A stretch of 64,000 nt of DNA from JADGGM01 sp036393195 (GTDB taxonomy: Bacteria; Gemmatimonadota; Gemmatimonadetes; Gemmatimonadales; Gemmatimonadaceae), in contig DASVWN010000004.1 in NCBI GenBank assembly GCA_036393195.1, positions 1 through 64,000 on the forward strand, in the 5' to 3' direction. The translations under genes and the position numbers were made by a program. Positions 44,849-53,461 of the stretch are shown piece after piece (the first letter of the stretch is position 1; the number at the start of each line of letters is the position of its first letter). The notes beneath the pieces were generated by a model. That model searched no databases. It saw only the letters and a list, made by a program, of their open reading frames with translations, and was not told the origin of the DNA.

Positions 44849-45526
44849 ATGTCGATGATCAACTACGCTTCGCGCGAGATCAACTGCAAGATCGTGTACT
44901 ACGGCCCCGGGCTGGGCGGCAAGACCACGAATCTCGAGCACGTGTACGAACGCGTGCAGCCGAACACGCGCGGCAAGCTGATCTCCCTCGCCACCGAGAC
45001 CGAACGCACGCTGTTCTTCGATTTCCTGCCGGTGGACCTCGGCACCATCCGCGGCTTCAAGACGCGCTTCCATCTGTACACCGTGCCGGGACAGGTGTAT
45101 TACAACGCCAGTCGCAAGCTCATCCTCAAGAACGTGGACGGCGTGGTGTTCGTGGCCGACTCGCAGATGGATCGCATGGAAGCCAATCAGGAAGCGATGC
45201 AGAATCTGTATGACAACATGCAGGAGTATGGGTACGACGTGACGGCGATTCCCTTCGTGATGCAGTACAACAAGCGCGATCTGCCCAACGCGGCGCCCGT
45301 GAGCGAGTTGCAGGCCCTGCTCAATCCCGGCTGGGAAGTGCGCGACCCCACGAAGCATCGCGTGGCGCCCGACCCCTATCATGCGGGAGAGAACCTCATC
45401 GCGCGGATCCCCACCGGGGAGTGGGTGGAGCGAGCGCCCTGGTTCGAAGCGGTCGCGGTGACGGGCGACGGCGTGTTTGACACGCTCAAGGCAGTGAGCA
45501 AGCTCGTGCTGCGAACGCTGGCCTAG
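44849..45526 (+). CDS. mglA: MglA-type small Ras-like GTPase
   Basis: A 225-residue bacterial small GTPase. Motifs are the P-loop YGPGLGGKTTNLEHV (GPGLGGKTT at 19-27), the switch region ETERTLFFDFLPVDLG, YTVPGQVYYNASRKLIL in place of the usual DxxG, and the guanine-specificity motif QYNKRDLP. With MglB it forms a polarity or motility switch in several phyla. The C-terminus (AVAVTGDGVFDTLKAVSKLV) closes the G domain. The second ATG at 44855 is an alternative start. Confidence 0.93.
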   Translation: MSMINYASREINCKIVYYGPGLGGKTTNLEHVYERVQPNTRGKLISLATETERTLFFDFLPVDLGTIRGFKTRFHLYTVPGQVYYNASRKLILKNVDGVVFVADSQMDRMEANQEAMQNLYDNMQEYGYDVTAIPFVMQYNKRDLPNAAPVSELQALLNPGWEVRDPTKHRVAPDPYHAGENLIARIPTGEWVERAPWFEAVAVTGDGVFDTLKAVSKLVLRTLA

Positions 45527-45541
45527 GACCCGGCGGGCGCG

Positions 45542-46183
45542 GTGAACCTCCCCAACGCCCTGTCACTCGGGCGGATCGTCGCGGCGCCACTCATCGCGCT
45601 GCTGCCCTTCGCGCCCACCTGGCCGCTCAAGCTGGCCGGCTTCGTGCTGTTCATTGCCGCCGCCATCACGGATTACTACGACGGCGTGCTGGCGCGCAAT
45701 CGCAACCTCGTCACCGACCTGGGGAAGCTGCTCGATCCGCTGGCGGACAAACTGCTGCTGGTGGCGACGCTCGTCCCGATCTATCTGCTGCAGACCGGTC
45801 ACGGCACACCCATCTCGATGAAGTTCGACACGCCCTTCGGGAAGATGGGGCTGCCGCTCTGGATCCTGATCGTGGTACTGGGGCGCGAGCTGTTCATGAC
45901 GATCTTCCGGCAGGTCGCCGCGTCGCGCGGCACCATCATCGCGGCCATCGGGCCGGCCAAGTGGAAGCTGGGCTTTCAGTCCACCTGGGTGGGCGCCGCC
46001 TACTTCTGGTTTGCTGCAAAGGAAGCCGCGTTCTTTCACGCGTGGGGCGGCCCGTGGTGGCAGGGCTTCGCGTGGTTCAACGGGCTGGTCGGCGTGATCA
46101 CGATGTACGTGGCGGTCCTGCTCACGCTCTATTCGTTCTGGCTGTACGTGCGGCGCTATCGTGGCGCGCTGGTCACCTCCTGA
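45542..46183 (+). CDS. pgsA: CDP-diacylglycerol-glycerol-3-phosphate 3-phosphatidyltransferase
   Basis: A 213-residue polytopic membrane enzyme that makes phosphatidylglycerol phosphate. The CDP-alcohol phosphotransferase signature D-G-x2-A-R-x8-G-x3-D-x3-D is visible from Asp47 to Asp69 (DYYDGVLAR then DLGKLLDPLADK). About five to six hydrophobic helices are present. GTG at 45542 begins MNLPNALSLGRI, the usual N-terminus. Its stop overlaps cinA as TGATG. Confidence 0.93.
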   Translation: MNLPNALSLGRIVAAPLIALLPFAPTWPLKLAGFVLFIAAAITDYYDGVLARNRNLVTDLGKLLDPLADKLLLVATLVPIYLLQTGHGTPISMKFDTPFGKMGLPLWILIVVLGRELFMTIFRQVAASRGTIIAAIGPAKWKLGFQSTWVGAAYFWFAAKEAAFFHAWGGPWWQGFAWFNGLVGVITMYVAVLLTLYSFWLYVRRYRGALVTS

Positions 46184-47442
46184 TGCGGCTCGAGCTCATT
46201 ACCATCGGCGACGAGTTGCTGCTGGGATACACGGTGGACACGAACGCCGCCTTCATTGCGCGTACGCTCGCGGAAGTCGGCGTGGAGGTGGTGCGTCGGA
46301 GCACGGTGGGCGACGATGCCCACGCCATTGCCGATGCGGTGCGCGACGCACTCGAGCGCACAGGCGCCGTGATCACGACGGGCGGACTCGGGCCCACGGC
46401 GGACGACCGTACGCGCCCGACGATCGGTGCGCTGTTCGGCCGGGCGCTGCGGCGCGACGATACGGTACTCGCGGCCATCGAGGCACGGTTCCGTGCTTTC
46501 GGCATTCATCGTCCAATGCCCGCGAGTAACGTCGTCCAGGCCATGGTACCCGCGGGTGCGCGCGTGCTCGCGAATCACCACGGCACGGCGCCGGGACTGT
46601 GGCTGGAAGACGAACGCGGGCGATGGGTGGCCATGCTGCCCGGCGTGCCGTCCGAGATGCGCGCCATGATCGGCGAGACGATTCTTCCTCTGATCGTCGA
46701 GCGTGCGGGCCAGGCGCATACGGTGGTGCGATCGCGCACCATCCGCACCACGGGCATCGGCGAGTCGGCGCTCGCCGAATACCTGGGCGACCTGGGCGGC
46801 GATAGGGTGAACGGCCTGCCGCTCGCGTATCTGCCAGGATGGGAAGGCGTGGATCTCAGGCTCACGGCGCGGGACCGCTCGGGCGAGGACGCAGAGCGCG
46901 CGCTCGAAACGGCCGCCGCGGCGGTGTGTGCGCGGGCCTCGCGATACGTCTACGGGCAGGACGGGGTGGATCTGGCCTCGGTGGTGCTCGATCTGTGTCG
47001 CGCGCGATCGCTCCGCATCGGCACGGCCGAGAGCTGCACCGGAGGATTGCTGGGAGCACGGCTCACGGCGATTCCCGGCGCCAGCGATGTCTTCATGGGC
47101 GGTGTAGTGGCGTATGACAATTCGGTGAAAACTGCGCTGCTGGGTGTCCCCGAGGCCGTGATTTATGCATCCGGCGCGGTCAGCGAACCGGTGGCGACCC
47201 TCATGGCGCGCGGTGCGTGCGAGGCGGTGGGAGCCAATGTCGGGATCGCCATCACGGGAATTGCGGGTCCGGACGGCGGCACGCCCGAAAAGCCGGTAGG
47301 AACCGTCTGGATTGCCGTCATGGTGAAGGGTATCACCCAGGTCATGGGGCGCACGTACCTCGGCGACAGAACGGAGATCAGGCAGCGCGCCGCGCAGGCG
47401 GCGCTGGATCTCGTGCGGCGCACCGCGGGTCCAGCATCCTGA
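46183..47442 (+). CDS. cinA: CinA: nicotinamide-nucleotide amidohydrolase/competence-damage protein
   Basis: A 419-residue two-domain protein. The N-terminal MoaB-like domain (1-170) has LITIGDELLLGYTVDTNA and TTGGLGPTADD. The C-terminal PncC domain (about 255-415) has TAESCTGGLLGARLTAIPGAS and GIAGPDGGTPEKPVGTVW and deamidates NMN in pyridine nucleotide salvage. The ATG at 46183 is set by TGATG overlap with pgsA. The pgsA-cinA pair is conserved in many bacteria, often followed by recA; here grpE-dnaJ follow instead. Confidence 0.95.
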   Translation: MRLELITIGDELLLGYTVDTNAAFIARTLAEVGVEVVRRSTVGDDAHAIADAVRDALERTGAVITTGGLGPTADDRTRPTIGALFGRALRRDDTVLAAIEARFRAFGIHRPMPASNVVQAMVPAGARVLANHHGTAPGLWLEDERGRWVAMLPGVPSEMRAMIGETILPLIVERAGQAHTVVRSRTIRTTGIGESALAEYLGDLGGDRVNGLPLAYLPGWEGVDLRLTARDRSGEDAERALETAAAAVCARASRYVYGQDGVDLASVVLDLCRARSLRIGTAESCTGGLLGARLTAIPGASDVFMGGVVAYDNSVKTALLGVPEAVIYASGAVSEPVATLMARGACEAVGANVGIAITGIAGPDGGTPEKPVGTVWIAVMVKGITQVMGRTYLGDRTEIRQRAAQAALDLVRRTAGPAS

Positions 47443-47582
47443 TCTGCCGCTTCGGCAGCGTATCCGGGCACGCCGGTTGCACCTGCCTCGTGGGGTACTG
47501 AGATTACATCGAGAGATCGTAGCGAGTGTGCGCCGCCACGTGTGGCAGCACACGCTCTTCAACCAGAATAGGGAAGCCCATC

Positions 47583-48158
47583 GTGCCACAGGACTCTCGC
47601 GGACGTCACGGCGAGGATCTGCCGGTTCCAGCCGGCGACGTGACGGACAACGACGTGGCTCAAGCCGCGCAGTCTGAGCTGGAGCAACAGCGCGCGGCCG
47701 GTGCCGCCGGTGATGCCCAGCGTCAGATCGACGAACACAAGGATCGCTATCTTCGGCTCGCCGCAGAATTCGACAACTATCGCAAGCGCACATTGCGCGA
47801 GCGGCACGAAGCCGGCGCTCGCGCGCAAGGCGAGCTGCTCCGGAAGCTGCTCGATCCGCTGGACGATCTCGGCCGCGTAACCGCGGGGCAGGGCCCGGTG
47901 CCGGATGCCCACGCCGTGGTGTCCGGTGTGGCCGCCATCAGGAAAAAGCTGATGGACGTGCTCGGCGCGATCGGACTCGAGGTGATCTCGCCGGTGGACG
48001 AGCCGTTCGATCCCGAGCAGCAGGAAGCCGTAGCAACCGAGCCGGCACTGTCGCCGGAAGATGACCACGTCGTGTCTCAGGTCTATCAGCCCGGATACCG
48101 CTTTCAGGGACAACTGCTGCGCCCCGCCCGCGTCGTCGTGAAGCAATGGACTGCCTGA
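47583..48158 (+). CDS. grpE: Nucleotide exchange factor GrpE
   Basis: A 191-residue co-chaperone for DnaK. It has a long N-terminal helix (LAAEFDNYRKRTLRERHE), a middle region LRKLLDPLDDLGRV, and the C-terminal beta domain with EPFDPEQQEAVATEP and VSQVYQPGYRFQGQLLRPARVVV. The GTG at 47583 has AGGGAAG upstream; no ATG fits. The 140 nt before it hold no obvious heat-shock inverted repeat (CIRCE) on inspection. dnaJ follows after 17 nt; dnaK is not in the window. Confidence 0.92.
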   Translation: MPQDSRGRHGEDLPVPAGDVTDNDVAQAAQSELEQQRAAGAAGDAQRQIDEHKDRYLRLAAEFDNYRKRTLRERHEAGARAQGELLRKLLDPLDDLGRVTAGQGPVPDAHAVVSGVAAIRKKLMDVLGAIGLEVISPVDEPFDPEQQEAVATEPALSPEDDHVVSQVYQPGYRFQGQLLRPARVVVKQWTA

Positions 48159-48175
48159 GGAGCGCGTAACCACCT

Positions 48176-49321
48176 ATGGCGCAGAACAAGGATTTCTACG
48201 CCGTGCTCGGAGTGTCGGCGTCAGCGAGTCCGGACGAGATCAAGAAGCAGTACCGCAAACTGGCCAAGCGATATCATCCCGACGCGAATCAAGGCGAGGC
48301 GAAGGCCGCCGAACGCTTCAAGGAAATTTCCGAAGCGTACACGGTGCTGGGTGACGCGGCCAAGCGGAAACAGTATGACGAGATGCGGCGGCTGGGCGCG
48401 TTCGAAGGCTTCGGCGGGTTTGGCGGCGCGCGTCCGGGCGGAGCCCGCCCTGGTGCCGGGAGCCGTGCCGGCGGTACCGCCGGTGGACCGAATGTCCGGT
48501 TCGAGGACTTCGATATTGGAGGACTGGGCGGCCTCGGTGATCTCTTCTCGTCCATGTTCGGCGGTGGGCGCCAGGGTGGAGCGCGTCCGCATGGCCCCGA
48601 GCGCGGGCAGAACGTGGAATCCACGCTTGCCATCCCGTTTCGGGTGGCGGTGCTCGGTGGCAAGATCCCCATTGATCTCGAGGTCAATGAGGAATGCCCC
48701 ACGTGCAAGGGAAGTGGTGCGGCGCCGGGCGCGAAGTTCTCGACCTGCACCGAATGCGGCGGCCGCGGAATGATCTCGTTCGGGCAGGGTGGATTCGCAG
48801 TCAACCGCCCGTGTCCCGTGTGTCTCGGGCGCGGCCAGGTACCCAGTGAGCGCTGCCCGACCTGTCAGGGGAGTGGTGAGACGCGGGTGCACCGTACCGT
48901 GAACATTTCAGTGGCGCCCGGAGCGGATACCGGCACGCGCGTGCGCCTCTCCGGCCAGGGTGGAAAGGGAGCCAGTGGAGGGCCGCCCGGCGACCTGATC
49001 ATCACGTTTCAGGTACAGCCGGATCGCTTCTTCTCGCGCGAGGGCAACGATCTCGTGGCGCATGTGCCGCTCAACATCGCGCAGGCCACGCTTGGTTCGA
49101 GGGTCAGCGTGCGCTCGATCAGCGGACGGAAGATCGCCATCCGGATTCCAGCGGGTACACCTTCCGGCAAGCGCTTCCGCGTGCGCGGGCAGGGTGTGGC
49201 TACAGGCGATGAAACCGGCGATCTCATTGTCGAGGTGAGCATCACGGTGCCCGAGTCGCTCACGCCGGAGCAGGAGGAGATGATGCGCAACTTCGCTGCG
49301 GCGGGCGGGATCAAGTATTGA
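48176..49321 (+). CDS. dnaJ: Chaperone DnaJ
   Basis: A 381-residue type I J-protein. The J domain has the HPD tripeptide at 34-36 (KRYHPDANQGE), followed by a Gly/Phe-rich region (FGGFGGARPGG), four CxxCxGxG zinc repeats (CPTCKGSG, CTECGGRG, CPVCLGRG, CPTCQGSG), and two C-terminal substrate-binding beta domains (GRKIAIRIPAGTPSGKRFR). It stimulates DnaK ATPase. It lies in one unit with grpE. Confidence 0.96.
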   Translation: MAQNKDFYAVLGVSASASPDEIKKQYRKLAKRYHPDANQGEAKAAERFKEISEAYTVLGDAAKRKQYDEMRRLGAFEGFGGFGGARPGGARPGAGSRAGGTAGGPNVRFEDFDIGGLGGLGDLFSSMFGGGRQGGARPHGPERGQNVESTLAIPFRVAVLGGKIPIDLEVNEECPTCKGSGAAPGAKFSTCTECGGRGMISFGQGGFAVNRPCPVCLGRGQVPSERCPTCQGSGETRVHRTVNISVAPGADTGTRVRLSGQGGKGASGGPPGDLIITFQVQPDRFFSREGNDLVAHVPLNIAQATLGSRVSVRSISGRKIAIRIPAGTPSGKRFRVRGQGVATGDETGDLIVEVSITVPESLTPEQEEMMRNFAAAGGIKY

Positions 49322-49364
49322 TGCGGGTCCCGGCGCACGTTGCCCGGTGGGTGGAGGCATGGCG

Positions 49365-49946
49365 ATGAGCGCGCAACCGACGCTCGAAACGGCGCGTCTG
49401 CAATTACGCCCCTTCACGGCGGCGGATGCTCCCGCGGTGGAGCATCTCGCGGGCGAGCGGGCAATTGCCGAGATGACGCTGCATGTACCACACCCTTACA
49501 CGCTGGACATGGCCGAAGGGTGGATCGGTACGCACGCCGAACAATTCGACAACGGGTCCGCGGCAGTGTTCGCCATCGTGCGTCGTGACGACGATACGGT
49601 CGTGGGCGCAATGGGATTGAAGATCGACGGTGACGACTTGCGCGCGGAGCTTGGCTACTGGATTGGCTTGCCCTTCTGGGGACAGGGCTACTGCACGGAA
49701 GCGGCGCGAGCGGTACTGGGCTACGGGTTTCGCGACCGCGGACTGCGTCGCGTACACGCGACGCACTTCAGCAGGAATCCAGCGAGCGGCCGCGTGATGC
49801 AGAAGATCGGCATGTCACATGAGGGCACGCTGCGGCAGCACGTCTGCAAGTGGGGCGAGTTCGAGGACGTGAGGGTGTACGGCATCCTGCGCGAGGAATT
49901 CGAGAGCGCTCAGGAAATCAGCCGTCTGGGTTCACGCTCAGGCTGA
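49365..49946 (+). CDS. GNAT family N-acetyltransferase (RimJ/RimL type)
   Basis: A 193-residue acetyl-CoA-dependent acetyltransferase. N-terminal TARLQLRPFTAADAPAV, then ELGYWIGLPFWGQGYCTEAARAVLGYGF carrying the acetyl-CoA loop, and RRVHATHFSRNPASGRVMQKIGM are the RimJ/RimL pattern, so ribosomal protein or amino-acid-like substrates are likely. ATG at 49365 is preferred because GGAGG lies 7 nt upstream; 49359 is another option. Its last codons overlap the 3' end of the convergent tatA gene by 37 nt. Confidence 0.88.
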   Translation: MSAQPTLETARLQLRPFTAADAPAVEHLAGERAIAEMTLHVPHPYTLDMAEGWIGTHAEQFDNGSAAVFAIVRRDDDTVVGAMGLKIDGDDLRAELGYWIGLPFWGQGYCTEAARAVLGYGFRDRGLRRVHATHFSRNPASGRVMQKIGMSHEGTLRQHVCKWGEFEDVRVYGILREEFESAQEISRLGSRSG

Positions 49947-50173
49947 CGCTCCGGCTGACGCTCAGGCTCCGTTGACGACTCGCGCGGCTGCTGGGCCAGC
50001 GGGGCAGCCGGGATCTCGTCGTGCACCGGCGCGCCAATGTCCGAGACGCTGCGCTTGAACTCCCGGATGCCCTTGCCGAGGGAGTGCCCGATCTCGGGCA
50101 GCCGCTTCGCGCCGAAGAGCAGCAGCACTACCAGCAGCAGAAGCAGGAGTTTTTCCGGTCCTATGTCGCCCAT
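49910..50173 (-). CDS. tatA: Twin-arginine translocase subunit TatA/E
   Basis: An 87-residue protein with one N-terminal membrane helix (EKLLLLLLVVLLLFGAKRLPE), the conserved FGxKxLPE hinge, and the amphipathic helix IGHSLGKGIREFKRS. The C-terminal tail ends in charged repeats (ERQPERQPEREP). It forms the protein-conducting element of the Tat pathway, which would export the Tat-signal oxidoreductase at 17129. GAGAGG precedes the ATG. It is 23 nt downstream of mnmA on the same strand; tatC is not in the window. Confidence 0.92.
   Translation of the reverse strand: MGDIGPEKLLLLLLVVLLLFGAKRLPEIGHSLGKGIREFKRSVSDIGAPVHDEIPAAPLAQQPRESSTEPERQPERQPEREPRRLIS
49936..49971. repeat. Three 12-nt tandem units at the tatA 3' end
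   Basis: Units GCTCAGGCTGAC, GCTCCGGCTGAC and GCTCAGGCTCCG follow head to tail. On the minus strand they encode the RQPE repeats of the TatA tail, and the first unit contains the stop of the convergent acetyltransferase gene. Confidence 0.75.
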
Positions 50174-50196
50174 GTGACCTCTCTGTCGCGAAATCG

Positions 50197-51309
50197 TTAC
50201 GCCGCGAGTACCGGCAGCGCCGATCGCGCCGCCCGTGAAGAATCAATCAGTGCCCCACCCAGCACCCGATCGCCATCGTAGAGCACGAGCGACTGTCCCG
50301 GCGTGATGGCGCTTACCGGCTGGTCGAGCGCAAGCTCGATGCGGTCATCGTCGAGACGGACAACCTCCGCGGGCGCTGCGCTGGTGCGATGCCGCACCTG
50401 CACCTGCACGTGCGCGCCGACCGTGGGTGGCACATCCACCAGCCAGTTCACGTCGCGCGCCATCACGCCGCGGCCCAGCAGCTCCTCCCGCGGTCCAATG
50501 ACCACGTGGCGCGTATCCGGACGTATGGCGATGACGTACATCGGTTGCGTGTAGCCGCCCGGCAGTCCACGGCGCTGACCGATCGTGAATCGGGCATAGC
50601 CGTTGTGCATGCCCGCTACGCGCCCGCTCGAATCCACGAACGCGCCCGGCGCCAGCGCGGGTGTATCCGCACCCAGGTGCTTCGCGATCACCTTCGCATG
50701 GTCCCCGTCCGGCACGAAGCAGATGTCCTGGCTGTCCGCTTTCTCGGCAACGCCTTCGAGTCCGAGCTCGTGCGCGACGCGCCGTGTCTCGACTTTGGTA
50801 TGCTCGCCGACGGGGAGCAGCATCTGTCGCACCACGGAGCGGTCAATGCCCCAGAGGAAGTAACTCTGGTCCTTGCTGTGATCGTGGCCGCGGTACAGCT
50901 CGCCGTTGATCACCCGCGCATAGTGACCCGTTGCGATCCAGCGAGCGTCGAGTGCGTGCGCCCGGTGGAGCAGGTCACGGAACTTGGTGAACGTGTTGCA
51001 GCGCACGCAGGGAATCGGCGTGCGTCCCGCGGCGTACTCGCTCACGAAGTTCTGCACGACATCGCGGCCGAACGCGCTCTCCAGGTTGAGCACGTAGTGC
51101 GGCACGCCGAGCGACTCGCACACGCGGCGCGCATCATTGATGGAGTCGAGCGAGCAGCAGGGACGATCGGGCACCTCAGCGCCATAGCAGAAGAGCTTCA
51201 TCGTGACGCCAATGACGTCGTACCCCTGCCGGACGAGCAGGGCCGCGGCGACCGAGGAATCCACGCCGCCGGACATGGCGACCACGACGCGCTCCCGCAT
51301 GGCGGTCAC
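50197..51309 (-). CDS. mnmA: tRNA-specific 2-thiouridylase
   Basis: A 370-residue enzyme making s2U34 in Glu, Gln and Lys tRNAs with sulfur relayed from a cysteine desulfurase. Visible are the PP-loop AMSGGVDSSVAA, the first catalytic cysteine in TPIPCVRCNTF, the second in ADSQDICFVPDGDH, and the FTIGQRRGLPGG and YVIAIRP blocks. GTG at 51309 overlaps the desulfurase stop as GTGA; ATG at 51300 is an alternative. The desulfurase-mnmA pair is a common operon and explains the sulfur source. Confidence 0.95.
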   Translation of the reverse strand: MTAMRERVVVAMSGGVDSSVAAALLVRQGYDVIGVTMKLFCYGAEVPDRPCCSLDSINDARRVCESLGVPHYVLNLESAFGRDVVQNFVSEYAAGRTPIPCVRCNTFTKFRDLLHRAHALDARWIATGHYARVINGELYRGHDHSKDQSYFLWGIDRSVVRQMLLPVGEHTKVETRRVAHELGLEGVAEKADSQDICFVPDGDHAKVIAKHLGADTPALAPGAFVDSSGRVAGMHNGYARFTIGQRRGLPGGYTQPMYVIAIRPDTRHVVIGPREELLGRGVMARDVNWLVDVPPTVGAHVQVQVRHRTSAAPAEVVRLDDDRIELALDQPVSAITPGQSLVLYDGDRVLGGALIDSSRAARSALPVLAA

Positions 51310-52469
51310 GCGAGCGCGCCGGCGAGCCGGCGCGACTTGGCCACGAGTGCGGGGAAGACGTCAGCCACGCGCTCCACGCCCTCCGGCGTGGTGAGCGCGC
51401 CGAGGCTCATGCGCACGGCGGCAATGGCCAGCTCGCGCGGTACGCCGATGGCCGCGAGCACGTGCGATGGATCCACGCTTCCACTCTGACAGGCCGAGCC
51501 CGAAGAACAGGCTATGCCGGCGAGATCGAGCGCCATGAGCATGGACTCGCTGTCGGTGCCGGGAACGGAAATGTTGAGCACGTGAGGTGCGCGCGTTGCG
51601 CTGGCTCCATGAACCACGGCGTCGGGAATGCGTGCCAGCAGTTCCGCCTGGAGCTGGTCGCGCAGGCCACCCAGCCGGTTCATTTCCTCCTCGCGCTCGG
51701 CCACCGCGAGCTCCGCCGCGCGAGCCAGCCCGACCGCCGCCGCCACGTTCTCCGTACCGGGACGCACGCCGAAGTTCTGCGACCCGCCGTGCAGCAGGGG
51801 CTCGTAGGGCGTGCCGCGGCGAATGAAGATCGCGCCAATGCCCTTGGGCGCACCGATCTTGTGCCCGGACATGGTGAGCATGTCGAACGGCTGCTGCCGG
51901 GCGTCGATGGCGATCTTGCCGAACGCCTGGACCGCATCGGTATGAAAGAGAACGCCGCGGGCCTTCGCTTGTCCGGCAAGCTCGGGAATCGCCTGCACGA
52001 CGCCGATTTCATTGTTGACCCACATGACCGAGCAGATGGCGACATCACTCCGGACGCTGGCGTCGAACGATGCACGTTCGACGACGCCATCATGCGTGAC
52101 GGCGAGCAGCCGCTCCGTGGCGCCCTCGTGCGCGGCGTAGTGCGCGGCCGCCAGAATTGCCTTGTGCTCAATGGGCGTGGTAACCACCGCCAAGCGCCCG
52201 CTGGAGCGCAGTGCGTGCCAGGCTCCCAGGATGGCCAGGTTGTCGCCTTCAGTGCCACCCGACGTGAAGAAGACTTCGCCCGGCGTCGCGCCCAGACAGC
52301 GCGCCAGCCGCTCGCGCGCTTCGTCCAGTGCCGCGCGCGCGTCGCGCCCCCAGCGATGTGTGCTCGATGGGTTGCCGAATCGCGGACCGTAGAACGGCTC
52401 CATGGCGGCGCGGACTTCGTCGCGCACCGGCGTGGTCGCGGCGTGGTCCATGTAGACTGGCTGGCGCAT
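51306..52469 (-). CDS. Cysteine desulfurase (NifS/IscS family)
   Basis: A 387-residue class V PLP enzyme extracting sulfur from cysteine. It has YMDHAATTPVRDEV, FTSGGTEGDN, IEHKAIL, the Schiff-base lysine in MSGHKIGAPKG and the persulfide cysteine loop ACSSGSACQSGSVDPSHV. The SACQSG loop is the long flexible type (group I) that hands sulfur to partners. Immediately followed by mnmA with GTGA overlap, so tRNA thiolation is the likely main use, though Fe-S assembly or MoeZ could also be served. Confidence 0.94.
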   Translation of the reverse strand: MRQPVYMDHAATTPVRDEVRAAMEPFYGPRFGNPSSTHRWGRDARAALDEARERLARCLGATPGEVFFTSGGTEGDNLAILGAWHALRSSGRLAVVTTPIEHKAILAAAHYAAHEGATERLLAVTHDGVVERASFDASVRSDVAICSVMWVNNEIGVVQAIPELAGQAKARGVLFHTDAVQAFGKIAIDARQQPFDMLTMSGHKIGAPKGIGAIFIRRGTPYEPLLHGGSQNFGVRPGTENVAAAVGLARAAELAVAEREEEMNRLGGLRDQLQAELLARIPDAVVHGASATRAPHVLNISVPGTDSESMLMALDLAGIACSSGSACQSGSVDPSHVLAAIGVPRELAIAAVRMSLGALTTPEGVERVADVFPALVAKSRRLAGALA

Positions 52470-52533
52470 GGATGCAAGTTAACGAATGAGTCGTGCCGCA
52501 AACCAGTATGGCGCGAAGCGGCCGGCACGGGAC

Positions 52534-53349
52534 TCAGGCACTGGCATGATTGGACGCGCCCGCGAGCGCCTCGGCGCCGGCCGGGCGCCAGAGCAGGACG
52601 GGGAGCGCAGTCAGCCGCATCACGCGCTCCGCGACGCTGCCGAGCAGGATGCGCGACAGCCCGCCGCGTCCATGCGTCGACATGGCGATCAGGTCCATGT
52701 TGTTCATGTACGCGTAGAGCACGATGCCCCCGGCGGCGTGCTCATCGTGCGCCACGTGCGTATGCACGTGGGCTCCGCGAGTGCGCAGCTTTCCGGCCAT
52801 TCGATCCAGATACGACTCGTCGCGGTCCTGCGCGAGCGGCGCGACGGTGAGCAGCGTGATCTCCAGACTGGCCGGCTCAGCCAGCTTCAGCACGTGGGGA
52901 ATCACCGATTCCGCCAGCGGCGATCCGTCCAGCGTGATGACGACGCGCCGAAAGACCGGTCGCGGCAGTTCGCGCCACGGACGGCCAGGGCCGGGGATGA
53001 ACAGCACGGGAACGGACGCAGCGCCGATCACCGCCTGCATGCGGCCCGACATTGGACCCTGTCGTGCGCTGGCCTCGCGCGCCGAGATGACGACCAGATC
53101 GATCCCATGCGATCGGATGAGTTGTTCGAGCGCCAGGGCGTAGGGCGGCTCCGGGAAGGAGACGGCGACATGGAATGGCGTCTCCGTGGTCATCTCGTGC
53201 GCGAAGTCGGCGACCGCGCCGCGCGTGTGCTGGCCGAGGCCAACCAGCTCGATCGTCGCCTCGGAGTGCGTCGCGAGCCCGAGCGCGGTCTGCACGGCAG
53301 GTTGTGCGTCGCGCGGTTTGGAGATGGACACAAGGATGTGGTCGTACAT
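52534..53349 (-). CDS. Two-domain universal stress protein
   Basis: A 271-residue protein with two UspA domains in tandem. Domain 1 (MYDHILVSISKPRDAQPAVQ) has a degenerate ATP site. Domain 2 (about 135-265) starts FRRVVITLDGSPLAESVIPH and keeps the ATP-binding pattern GRGGLSRILLGSVAE. Tandem UspAs act in persistence and stress signalling, often as ATP-binding dimers. The ATG at 53349 is the homologous start; the frame upstream only reads through the palindromic repeat. It lies 64 nt downstream of no co-directional gene other than kynB, from which it is separated by the repeat. Confidence 0.9.
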   Translation of the reverse strand: MYDHILVSISKPRDAQPAVQTALGLATHSEATIELVGLGQHTRGAVADFAHEMTTETPFHVAVSFPEPPYALALEQLIRSHGIDLVVISAREASARQGPMSGRMQAVIGAASVPVLFIPGPGRPWRELPRPVFRRVVITLDGSPLAESVIPHVLKLAEPASLEITLLTVAPLAQDRDESYLDRMAGKLRTRGAHVHTHVAHDEHAAGGIVLYAYMNNMDLIAMSTHGRGGLSRILLGSVAERVMRLTALPVLLWRPAGAEALAGASNHASA

Positions 53350-53382
53350 GGCTGGCCGGTGTGCAGGATGGTGGGCGGGGCA

Positions 53383-53461
53383 GGGGCAGCCCATGGGGCA
53401 GCCCCATGGGCTGCCCTATTGCTGCATTGATGCTACATAGGGGCTGCCCCATGGGCTGCCC
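53383..53461. repeat. REP-like palindrome, copy 2 (nested)
   Basis: The 22-nt core at 53384-53405 is the exact inverted complement of 53440-53461, with a 34-nt spacer. A nested 15-bp stem (53384-53398 with 53402-53416) is also possible. The core is the same as in copy 1 at 40002-40048. It occupies the kynB-UspA junction and supplies the last codons of kynB. Confidence 0.85.

Noticed and set aside
47443..47582. CIRCE heat-shock operator upstream of grpE
   Set aside because: No TTAGCACTC-N9-GAGTGCTAA-like inverted repeat was visible in this gap.
53349..53394. N-terminal extension of the UspA protein (MGCPCPAHHPAHRP)
   Set aside because: It is only read-through of the palindromic repeat; the homologous start MYDHILV at 53349 is better.
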